Assembly: GCF_000153185.1 (NCBI RefSeq)
Contig: NZ_CH724150.1
Coordinates: 80,898-131,395 of the forward strand
Direction of reading: 5' to 3'
DNA from: Reinekea blandensis MED297
GTDB lineage: Bacteria > Pseudomonadota > Gammaproteobacteria > Pseudomonadales > Natronospirillaceae
DNA: 50,498 nt
A model generated the notes under the pieces. That model was given only the letters and a program-made list of their open reading frames with translations. It ran no database searches and was not told where the DNA came from. Shown here in pieces: positions 44,134 to 50,498 of the stretch; positions within the stretch are counted from its first letter, which is position 1; every line of letters begins with the position of its first letter. The position numbers were made by a program, and so were the translations under genes.

Positions 44134-45497
44134 GCGCTATCGATACGGCAAGCCCAGTTCCTAAGCCACAAGATCCGGTTTTGGTTATCGACGATGACAG
44201 TCAGCTCTTAAAGCTTGTAGAAATTCGACTGAACAGCGAAGGCTATGCGGTTGTGACGGCCGACAGTGCAGCTCAAGCGAAAAAGAAACTTGCCTCGCAA
44301 CGTGTTTCGATGGTGCTGTCTGATTTGAGAATGCCGGGTGAAGATGGGTTGATGCTGCTGGATTTTATTAATGCAGAGTTCCCAACGATTCCAGTGATTA
44401 TTATGACGGCTCATGGCACCATTCACGATGCCGTTGAAGCCACTGAAAATGGCGCACTTGGCTTTTTAACGAAACCAATCGATCATCAACAGTTGCGATC
44501 AACCTTGACTAATGCTTGTGCGCAAATCAGCAATGCGACTGGCGGGGATTGGCAGTCTGATATCGTGTATCAAAGCCAGAAAATGCATCAGCTCATGGAG
44601 CAGGTTGGGCAAGTTGCGCCTCGTGATATCAGTTTGATGATTACCGGTGCCAGCGGCACGGGTAAAGAGCTGATGGCGCAGGCGATACATAAGGCCAGTT
44701 GTCGCGCCAATAAACCTTTCATTGCTGTGAACTGCGGAGCCTTGCCAGAACATCTGCTTGAATCTGAGTTGTTTGGCCACAAAAAGGGCGCGTTTACCGG
44801 GGCCGTCAGTGATCATCAAGGCCTGTTTCAGGCGGCCGACGGAGGTACATTGTTTCTTGACGAAATCGGCGACATGCCTCTGGCGTTACAGGTGAAACTA
44901 CTGCGAGTGTTGCAGGAGAAATCCATTCGACCGGTTGGCAGTACTAAGACCATCGATGTGGACGTAAGGGTTGTCTCAGCGACGCATCGAAACCTGAAAG
45001 AAGCTATGTCGGAAGGGCAGTTTCGCGAAGATCTGTTTTACCGATTGTGTGTGGTCAATGTTCAAATCCCGAGTCTTTCGGAACGGCCTGAAGACATCCC
45101 TGTATTAACGCGTGTATTGCTGCACCGCATTGCTCAAAAGCAGGGGGTTAAGATCACGCGTTTTGCGGACGATGCGATGCTTAAGCTCTGCCAAAGTAAT
45201 TGGCCGGGTAATGTACGGCAGCTGATCAATGTAATTGAGCAATGTGTGGCCATGTCGCAATCGCCCGTCATCAGCCGAGCACTGGTGAATCAGGCACTGT
45301 TGGACTCACACAATTACTTCCCTACCTTAGCGGAGGCTCGTGATGCTTATGAGCGGTCGTATTTGATCAGAGTGTTGACGATGACCGATGGCGTCGCCTC
45401 TCGAGCGGCGGAACTGGCGGGTCGGAACCGTACTGAATTTTATAAACTGCTCAAAAAACATGAGTTGGATGTAAACAGTTTTAAACCTCAACACTGA
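44130..45497 (+). CDS. glrR: Sigma-54-dependent response regulator GlrR/QseF-like
   Basis: A 455-residue NtrC-family activator starting at GTG 44130. The receiver domain (~15-130) has the acidic pair in VIDDD and the phospho-acceptor D65 in VLSDLRMPGEDG. The AAA+ domain has Walker A GASGTGKE (173-180), the sigma-54 contact loop GAFTGA (220-225), Walker B GGTLFLDEIGD and arginine-finger region FREDLFYRL. The C-terminal helix-turn-helix is GVASRAAELAGRNRTEFYKL. It is the partner of the kinase two genes upstream. Targets are not visible; I found no good -24/-12 promoter in this window. Confidence 0.93.
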   Translation: MSAIDTASPVPKPQDPVLVIDDDSQLLKLVEIRLNSEGYAVVTADSAAQAKKKLASQRVSMVLSDLRMPGEDGLMLLDFINAEFPTIPVIIMTAHGTIHDAVEATENGALGFLTKPIDHQQLRSTLTNACAQISNATGGDWQSDIVYQSQKMHQLMEQVGQVAPRDISLMITGASGTGKELMAQAIHKASCRANKPFIAVNCGALPEHLLESELFGHKKGAFTGAVSDHQGLFQAADGGTLFLDEIGDMPLALQVKLLRVLQEKSIRPVGSTKTIDVDVRVVSATHRNLKEAMSEGQFREDLFYRLCVVNVQIPSLSERPEDIPVLTRVLLHRIAQKQGVKITRFADDAMLKLCQSNWPGNVRQLINVIEQCVAMSQSPVISRALVNQALLDSHNYFPTLAEARDAYERSYLIRVLTMTDGVASRAAELAGRNRTEFYKLLKKHELDVNSFKPQH

Positions 45498-45522
45498 GCG
45501 GCCGCGCAGTAAACCGCTTCAG
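45494..45522. terminator. Weak bidirectional hairpin between convergent genes
   Basis: CTGAGCGG (45494-45501) can pair with CCGCTTCAG (45514-45522, one bulged T) at the meeting point of glrR and the convergent gene. There is no clean U-tract on either strand, so activity is doubtful. Confidence 0.3.
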
Positions 45523-46013
45523 ATTTGTTCGTCTTCTCCAGTTCTGGCGTAAAGGAAAATCATAGCTTTAACAGCGTCTTCGCAGTTGGCCGCACTCAGA
45601 CCTTCGGTATCCATAATCCAACGGCGTTGGTCATCGAGATCCATGTTGTCGATGTTGTCATAGCAGTCGTATTCGGAAATGACATCGTAATCGCACTCTT
45701 TGTTGTAGGCTTCGAACATCAAATCCAGGCAGTATTGTGCAAGGACCGGGTCCTGACAGAACAGTTCACCGTCTTCAAAGTCCTGATCCCATTCCTTGAG
45801 AATGTCCAGCACAGACTCACCTTTGTCTAAGAGGTCCTGTAACGGAGGGGCGTCGGGGTTATATTGGCCCATTTCAAAGTCGATTAACCAATCATCTTCT
45901 GGTTTCACGAGGACCGACTTGTATTGACCGTCGGGCAAGGACCAGGCGATGGCATAAGGATAGCCGGTCTCAACATCGGTGACTTCAAATGCAATAAAAG
46001 TTGGGATTTTCAT
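45519..46013 (-). CDS. Acidic protein of unknown function, possible degenerate DnaQ/exonuclease fold
   Basis: ATG 46013 gives 164 residues (the open frame allows an ATG at 46052, with no better ribosome site). The protein is strongly acidic. Its opening, FIAFEVTDVETGYPYAIAWS then KSVLVKPEDDW, and the later LLDKGESVLDIL and DGELFCQDPVL, resemble small DnaQ-like 3'-5' exonuclease relatives, where the first strand carries D-x-E and a later D follows DG. The first acidic pair here is E-x-x-D rather than D-x-E, so catalysis is doubtful. It stands alone between convergent glrR and the divergent zinc-ribbon gene. Confidence 0.6.
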   Translation of the reverse strand: MKIPTFIAFEVTDVETGYPYAIAWSLPDGQYKSVLVKPEDDWLIDFEMGQYNPDAPPLQDLLDKGESVLDILKEWDQDFEDGELFCQDPVLAQYCLDLMFEAYNKECDYDVISEYDCYDNIDNMDLDDQRRWIMDTEGLSAANCEDAVKAMIFLYARTGEDEQI

Positions 46014-46210
46014 GGATGTTCGTTTAAAAGAGATTTCAGCCAATTGTCTCATTTTTGCCAGGGCTCAGGAAGACGATTGATTAAAGTGGACTTGCATGGC
46101 TAAAGCTTCCTGATATCCGAAGTCCGAAAAGGCCTCTCATCTGCGGTATGGCTTCACCCTGACCAATGGTAAACTGGTTCTATTCAAGTAAACAGGAGCC
46201 GAATAGAGCC

Positions 46211-46438
46211 ATGACAGATCAAGATGAACGTATCCCCCGCGATTTCTCAGCCAGAGACCCTGAAGAACAGGCCGCCTTTCTCGAAAATACCTGGTGTAAC
46301 CATTGTCAGGAGATTGACCTGGGCATGACGGACCCTGAGGAGTATGAGCTTTCAGGTCGGGTGTTTGTCGAAGGTAAGTGTGCTAAATGCGGACAGCCTA
46401 CGATTACTGAAATTGCCGATGATGAAGACGACGAATGA
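46211..46438 (+). CDS. Small zinc-ribbon-like protein
   Basis: ATG 46211 gives 75 residues; sequence before it in the frame is not protein-like. Two CxxC pairs, C29/C32 (WCNHCQE) and C57/C60 (KCAKCGQP), predict a small zinc ribbon; the N- and C-termini are acidic. AGGAG lies 12 bases upstream. The stop overlaps the truC ATG (ATGA at 46435-46438), so the two proteins are translationally coupled. Function unknown; a link with tRNA modification is a guess from coupling only. Confidence 0.75.
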   Translation: MTDQDERIPRDFSARDPEEQAAFLENTWCNHCQEIDLGMTDPEEYELSGRVFVEGKCAKCGQPTITEIADDEDDE

Positions 46439-47184
46439 CCGGTCTGAACATTGTTTATGAAGATGACGTTCTGCTGGTCGTCGATAAGCCATCGGGGCTG
46501 TTAATGCATCCGTCCTGGTTGGACCGCCGAGAGACAGATACCCTGGCCGGACGGGCCAAAGCTTATTTGGCACAACAATCTGAAGGCGCCAAAGTTCATA
46601 CTGTACACCGGTTGGATCGTCCAACGTCGGGGTTGGTGGTTATGTGTAAAGATGACCATGCCGCCAAAGCACTGGTTGAACAGTTTCAAGAAAAAACAGT
46701 AAATAAGCGGTACTGGGCCATTTGCCGCGGGTTTGCCCCGGTTGCTGAAACGTTGGACTACCCGTTGATTGAAGAACACGACCGGATTGCGGATAAATTT
46801 GCCGACAGCGATAAACCGGCGCAAGAAGCCATCACCGAGTTTCGACGATTAGGGATTACAGAGCTGGCGATACCTGTCAGCCGTTACCCCAAAATGCGTT
46901 TGTCCTGGATGGAATGCGTTCCTGTTACCGGTCGCAAACACCAGATTCGCCGTCATTTGAAGCACCTGCGTTATCCGATCCTGGGGGATACCCGTCACGG
47001 GTGTCGTCATTTGAATCGGGCAGTTGAAGGTTCGTTTGGCGAACTGTTCATGGGGCTCAGAGCGGTTGAGATGTCTTTTCAGCACCCCGTCACCAACGAG
47101 CTGATGACTTTTAATGTGGGGGCCGATAACGTCTGGTCTTGCTGGTTGGATCGTTTGGGTTGGAGTTTTCCCGGCTCGCCATAA
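46435..47184 (+). CDS. truC: tRNA pseudouridine synthase C
   Basis: A 249-residue RluA-family synthase, slightly shorter than E. coli TruC. It has LNIVYEDDVLLVVDKPSGLL at the N-terminus, HPSWLDRRETDTL typical of TruC, and the catalytic motif HRLDRPTSG with the active Asp at 61. Then follow VNKRYWAICRG and the C-terminal GRKHQIRRHLKHL. No S4 domain is present, again as in TruC, which modifies U65 of tRNAs. It is translationally coupled to the upstream zinc-ribbon gene. Confidence 0.92.
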   Translation: MTGLNIVYEDDVLLVVDKPSGLLMHPSWLDRRETDTLAGRAKAYLAQQSEGAKVHTVHRLDRPTSGLVVMCKDDHAAKALVEQFQEKTVNKRYWAICRGFAPVAETLDYPLIEEHDRIADKFADSDKPAQEAITEFRRLGITELAIPVSRYPKMRLSWMECVPVTGRKHQIRRHLKHLRYPILGDTRHGCRHLNRAVEGSFGELFMGLRAVEMSFQHPVTNELMTFNVGADNVWSCWLDRLGWSFPGSP

Positions 47185-47764
47185 CCCGCGATGAGGTTGA
47201 TAACGTTTGCGTTTCTCCTTTTGATTTTTTCTTTCATTGTTTTGTATAGAAAACTTAGACAGATGTGGTCTGTTTTCAAACTTTTGCGGCTATTGTCGTG
47301 AACGCGATGACCGCAACCGGGTGGGCTGTTAAGCACAAATTCTTCTCATTTTTACGACATTCGCGCTCATTCCCGGTATTTGAGATACGTCCCTGGCTTT
47401 GCTAAGGTTGTCGGGATTGGATAAACAACAGGACAATCGTCACCTCCTCGAATTGAGGCTTAATCCCTGCGGATGGAGTTTCGAATCATTCCGGCGACGC
47501 GCTTGAAATGACGAACACCTACGAGGCGATATTCTCTCGTTTTAGAACGAAACCTCACGCTGATTCAGTCGATACCCATCGGGTTCGGCTTCAACATCAT
47601 CAGCGTTACCTGAACCGGCTTTTCGCCGGCTCAGGGGTTTGTGCATCAGATGTAAAAACCCTTAAAACTGCTTCGTCATTTACTGCAAATGTTCTGCGGT
47701 TGCACCTTTGCAACTGTATGGTTTATTCAGCCAATGGACGATTATTATAATTATTGGAGTAACT
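47185..47764. promoter_or_regulatory. 580-base leader before the betaine transporter genes
   Basis: No convincing gene. It contains a strong imperfect stem at 47609-47635 (CCTGA-a-CCGGC, loop TTTTC, GCCGG-c-TCAGG, one A-C mismatch), a small stem TCGTT-ttag-AACGA at 47537-47550, and TTGCGG/CCGCAA arms at 47284-47316. The long structured region suggests an osmotically regulated promoter or leader RNA, but nothing identifies a known riboswitch. Confidence 0.4.
47609..47635 (+). other. Strong stem-loop in proX leader
   Basis: Arms CCTGA/TCAGG and CCGGC/GCCGG flank a 5-base TTTTC loop with one internal A-C mismatch. It lacks a following U-tract, so it is not a standard terminator; attenuator or transcript-end protection are possible roles. 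Confidence 0.5.
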
Positions 47765-48760
47765 ATGAATAAGCTTAAGTTAGCTTTGCTAGCAGGGGCC
47801 ACCTCACTGGCGTCTGTTTCTGCACTGGCGGACGAATGTGGTTCCGTCACCATTGCCGACATGAACTGGAGCTCGGCCACTCTTATTGCTCACATCGATC
47901 AGCTGATTCTTGAAGAAGGCTTTGGCTGTGATGCCGAACTGGTGCCTGGAGACACCATGCCGACAGGTACATCGATGATTGAAAAGGGTGAACCGGACAT
48001 TGCACCGGAGCTGTGGAGTAACTCCATGAAGGCCGCGTTGGATCGGGGTGTTGAAGAAGGCCGTCTGCGCTACGCCGGTCGATCACTGAGCGACGGCGGC
48101 GAAGAGGGTTTCTGGGTACCTCAGTATCTGGTCGACGATAACCCTGAGCTGGCTACCATCGAAGGTGTATTGGCGCATCCTGAGTTGTTCCCACACCCGG
48201 AAGATGATGATGCCGCTATGTTTATGGGCTGCCCAGCCGGTTGGAACTGCCAGATTTCTTCTCAGAATCTGTTCCGTGCGCTGGGTATGGAAGACGCCGG
48301 TTTTGAACTGGTCGATCCAGGTTCCGGTGCCGGTCTGTCCGGTTCTATTGCGAAGGCTTACGAACGCGGCGAAGGCTGGTTTGGTTATTACTGGGCACCA
48401 ACGTCTGTGCTTGGTAAGTACAAAATGGTCAAAGTCGACTTTGGCAGTGGCGTTGATCTTGAGCATTTCAAGAGCTGTACAACACAAGCCGACTGTGCCA
48501 ATCCGAAACCGACCATGTACCCACCATCGGCGGTTCACACCATTACTACCGAGAGCTTTGCTTCTGAACAGCCCGAAGCGTATGAGTACATCAGTACTCG
48601 CTCGTTCCCGAATGCTCAGATGAATGAACTGCTGGCGTGGATGGAAGACAACCAGGCTGATGGTGAGTTTGGTGCTTATTACTTCCTGGAAAACTACGAG
48701 TCCGTCTGGAGCGAGTGGGTCAGCGAAGACGTCGCCGATAATATCCGTGGTGCTCTTTAA
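47765..48760 (+). CDS. Glycine betaine/proline-type ABC transporter substrate-binding protein
   Basis: ATG 47765, with GGAG 7 bases upstream, gives 331 residues. A signal peptide ends near residue 22 (SVSALA-DE). The mature protein resembles OpuAC/ProX family members: SVTIADMNWSSATLIAHID, ELVPGDTMPTGTSMIEKGEP, DIAPELWSN, then EGFWVPQYLVDDNPEL, CPAGWNCQ and GWFGYYWAPTSVLGKYKMV, rich in the aromatic residues that form cation-binding boxes. Ligand is likely a quaternary amine, unproven. It is followed by two hairpins and then the permease gene, the usual order for periplasmic-component-first operons. Confidence 0.88.
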   Translation: MNKLKLALLAGATSLASVSALADECGSVTIADMNWSSATLIAHIDQLILEEGFGCDAELVPGDTMPTGTSMIEKGEPDIAPELWSNSMKAALDRGVEEGRLRYAGRSLSDGGEEGFWVPQYLVDDNPELATIEGVLAHPELFPHPEDDDAAMFMGCPAGWNCQISSQNLFRALGMEDAGFELVDPGSGAGLSGSIAKAYERGEGWFGYYWAPTSVLGKYKMVKVDFGSGVDLEHFKSCTTQADCANPKPTMYPPSAVHTITTESFASEQPEAYEYISTRSFPNAQMNELLAWMEDNQADGEFGAYYFLENYESVWSEWVSEDVADNIRGAL

Positions 48761-48773
48761 CCACGGTTAGGTT

Positions 48774-48803
48774 TCCGGCTTTACCGACCGAGGTAAGGCC
48801 GGA
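48774..48803 (+). other. Intercistronic stem-loop after the substrate-binding gene
   Basis: TCCGGCTTTACC (48774-48785) pairs with GGTAAGGCCGGA (48792-48803) over 12 positions with one G-U pair and a 6-base loop. With no U-tract it likely stabilises the upstream message or causes partial termination, favouring more binding protein than permease. Confidence 0.65.
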
Positions 48804-48818
48804 GCATTCGCACTAATG

Positions 48819-48859
48819 CCCTCCCTATCAATATGTTTGCATATCCGGCCTGGGGAGGG
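48819..48859 (+). other. Second, compound stem-loop before the permease gene
   Basis: CCCTCCC (48819-48825) pairs with GGGAGGG (48853-48859), and inside it ATATG (48831-48835) pairs with CATAT (48840-48844). It lies 38 bases before the permease ATG and follows the first hairpin. Confidence 0.55.
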
Positions 48860-48897
48860 TGTTCAGATTATCTGTAACTTTATAAGAAGTTAATGCT

Positions 48898-49785
48898 ATG
48901 TCTTGGTTGACAGAATTTCCTCAATTGAGTCGTCGCGATCTGCTGACGATTCGAAAAACGCTGGATGAAGCGTACCGCGAGTTTTCAAGAAACTACGGTG
49001 AAGCCATCGAAAACTTTTTTGACCCGTTGCTGTCGTTTTTGGTTTGGTTTGAAGACCTGCTGATTGCAACGCCCTGGTGGTTGATGATTGGCATCATCCT
49101 GGGGATTACCTATTTTGCAGCCCGTTCCATTAAGTTGACGATTGGTGTGGGTATTTCTCTGTTACTGATCGGTATCTTCGGGATGTGGGAAGATACAATG
49201 CAAACCCTGAGCATCATTACGGTCTGTACATTGCTGTCCATTGTTCTCGGCGTGCCAATCGGGATCGCCATGGCCAAGTCGAACCGTATCCAATCCGTCA
49301 TCACGCCCATTCTTGATGTCATGCAGACCATGCCGGCCTTTGTCTATTTGATCCCTGTTGTCATGTTGCTGGGTATCGGCAAAATTCCAGGCCTGATCGC
49401 CGTGGTGATTTATGCCATCCCGCCGGTCATTCGTTTGACCAATCTAGGGATTCGTCTGGTTGATAAAGAAGTGCTGGAAGCCGCTGATGCCTATGGAGTG
49501 ACGCCTTGGCAACGTCTGTGGAATGTGCAACTGCCTTTGGCCATGCCAAACATTATGGCCGGCATTAACCAGACTATTATGATGGCGCTGGCCATGGTGG
49601 TTATCGCGTCCATGATTGGCGTAAAAGGTCTCGGTCAGCCGGTTCTGCAATCCATTACGAACCAGTATTTCACGCAGGGCGTGTTGAACGGCGCGGCCAT
49701 TGTTGTGTTGGCGATCATTTTCGACCGCGTATCGCAGTCTTACGCGAAACGGTCACAGCGGCATATGGGAGGTCAAAATGACTGA
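48898..49785 (+). CDS. Glycine betaine/proline-type ABC transporter permease (ProW-like)
   Basis: A 295-residue permease. A cytosolic N-terminal ~55 residues precede helices beginning near [16 protein letters not shown]; the binding-protein-dependent transport domain contains [36 protein letters not shown] and the EAA-type loop [20 protein letters not shown] followed by [14 protein letters not shown]. These are the hallmarks of ProW/OpuAB. The stop overlaps the ATPase ATG by 8 bases. AAGAAG precedes the start at a usable distance. Confidence 0.92.
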   Translation: MSWLTEFPQLSRRDLLTIRKTLDEAYREFSRNYGEAIENFFDPLLSFLVWFEDLLIATPWWLMIGIILGITYFAARSIKLTIGVGISLLLIGIFGMWEDTMQTLSIITVCTLLSIVLGVPIGIAMAKSNRIQSVITPILDVMQTMPAFVYLIPVVMLLGIGKIPGLIAVVIYAIPPVIRLTNLGIRLVDKEVLEAADAYGVTPWQRLWNVQLPLAMPNIMAGINQTIMMALAMVVIASMIGVKGLGQPVLQSITNQYFTQGVLNGAAIVVLAIIFDRVSQSYAKRSQRHMGGQND

Positions 49786-50498
49786 ATCGTTGATTCGTAT
49801 TGAAGGCCTCTACAAGCTGTTCGGCAACAACCCTAAAAAACACATGCCTTTGGTGGCTCAGGGGTTGAGCAAAGACGAAATTCTGGCAAAAACCGGCCAC
49901 ACGCTGGGTTTGAAAGACATCAATCTCGATATCAAAAAGGGTGAAATCTTCGTCATTATGGGTCTTTCCGGGTCCGGAAAATCGACGTTGATCCGCCACT
50001 TTAACCGGTTGATTGACCCGACTGAAGGGAAGGTCATCGTTGAAGATCAGGACATTATGACGCTGGATACCAAAGCTCTGCGCGAGTTCCGGCAGAAGAA
50101 AATGTCGATGGTGTTCCAACGCTTCGGTCTGATGCCACATAACACGGTCATTGATAATGTCGCCTTCGGATTGAAAGCGCAGGGCGTCGCTAAAGACGAG
50201 CGGCTGGAAAAAGCACGTCAGTGGTTAAGTGACGTTGGTTTGGGTGGATACGAGGAGCAATATCCGTCTCAGTTGTCCGGTGGGCAGCAGCAACGGGTGG
50301 GTTTAGCTCGCGCTCTGTGTACTGATGCCGAAATTCTGTTGATGGATGAGGCGTTTTCCGCATTGGATCCACTCATTCGTTCAGAAATGCAGGATCAGTT
50401 GATTGCCTTGCAGGATAAGCTGCATAAAACCATCGTGTTTATTACGCACGATCTGGACGAAGCGCTGCGCATTGGCGATCGGATTGCCATTCTTCGGG
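49778..50498 (+). CDS. Glycine betaine/proline-type ABC transporter ATPase (ProV-like), 3' end outside window
   Basis: Starts at ATG 49778, GGAGGTC upstream, and remains open to the end of the window (240 codons). The opening [20 protein letters not shown] and the insertion with [19 protein letters not shown] are typical of ProV/OpuAA. Walker A is GLSGSGKS (62-69), the Q-loop [10 protein letters not shown], the signature LSGGQQQR, Walker [14 protein letters not shown] and the switch [19 protein letters not shown]. The C-terminal CBS domains expected in this family would lie beyond the window. It energises the permease encoded just upstream. Confidence 0.93.
   Translation, partial: MTESLIRIEGLYKLFGNNPKKHMPLVAQGLSKDEILAKTGHTLGLKDINLDIKKGEIFVIMGLSGSGKSTLIRHFNRLIDPTEGKVIVEDQDIMTLDTKALREFRQKKMSMVFQRFGLMPHNTVIDNVAFGLKAQGVAKDERLEKARQWLSDVGLGGYEEQYPSQLSGGQQQRVGLARALCTDAEILLMDEAFSALDPLIRSEMQDQLIALQDKLHKTIVFITHDLDEALRIGDRIAILR

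Noticed and set aside
47508-47750. 80-codon open frame in the proX leader
   Set aside because: No ribosome site, unremarkable composition, and it overlaps the stem-loops; no family resemblance.
47746-47751. Perfect TATAAT hexamer just before the binding-protein gene
   Set aside because: A start from it would fall in or next to the GGAG ribosome site at ~47755, leaving no usable leader, and no -35 box is spaced correctly.
1-50498. Defence systems, CRISPR arrays, prophage or plasmid functions
   Set aside because: None seen: no direct-repeat/spacer pattern, integrase, phage structural genes or replication genes; the content is explained by glycan, envelope, regulatory and transport genes.

Overview
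The window looks like a chromosomal segment of a gammaproteobacterium, probably a marine, Oceanospirillales-like lineage. This rests on lptF-lptG, a glrK/lipoprotein/glrR (qseEGF-like) operon, a TruC pseudouridine synthase and a betaine-type osmolyte ABC transporter beside a very large surface-polysaccharide locus. The genus is an inference and could be wrong. No tRNA, rRNA, CRISPR array or intact insertion sequence was seen.

Layout. (1) 1-6.1 kb is an AT-rich plus-strand block: the end of a Wzx-type flippase, an asparagine-synthase-like enzyme, a GT4 glycosyltransferase, a Wzy-like polymerase and a GT2, meeting a minus-strand GT2 plus WecA-type initiating transferase. (2) 7.3-14.9 kb is a higher-GC lipopolysaccharide block: a WaaL-like ligase and a GT2 on plus; then on minus Wzz/KpsE-like protein, LptF, LptG, a GT90 enzyme and an ATP-grasp protein. 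(3) 15.2-22.7 kb is one plus-strand unit: Wzm-like permease, Wzt-like ATPase, two coiled-coil proteins, then rmlB-rmlD-rmlA-rmlC for dTDP-L-rhamnose. A perfect CRP/Vfr-type palindrome lies in its promoter region. (4) 22.8-36.5 kb is assembly and decoration: three two-headed GT2+GT4 enzymes, a TPR/methyltransferase-like protein, an MBOAT O-acyltransferase with an AlgX/AlgJ-like partner, and a second AlgX-like protein without signal peptide. It starts AT-rich and becomes GC-richer in the middle of one glycosyltransferase gene. (5) 36.5-41.4 kb holds three GT2 enzymes and phosphomannomutase, closed by a clear terminator. (6) 41.6-50.5 kb is unrelated housekeeping: an EF-hand periplasmic protein, glrK-lipoprotein-glrR, a DnaQ-fold-like acidic protein, a zinc-ribbon-like small protein coupled to truC, and a proX-proW-proV-like transporter running off the end.

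How the parts may work together. WecA would start a lipid-linked glycan. RmlBDAC supply dTDP-L-rhamnose and ManB supplies mannose-1-phosphate. The GTs build the glycan; MBOAT and AlgX-like proteins O-acetylate it. Two export logics are present side by side: Wzx/Wzy (left island) and a Wzm/Wzt ABC transporter. The WaaL-like ligase and LptFG link to LPS. The least familiar part is the pair of coiled-coil genes between wzt and rmlB. One carries a duplicated 38-residue module that reappears at the N-terminus of a two-headed glycosyltransferase 15 kb away. The other joins a methyltransferase-like fold to a long coiled coil, an architecture reminiscent of chain-length rulers.
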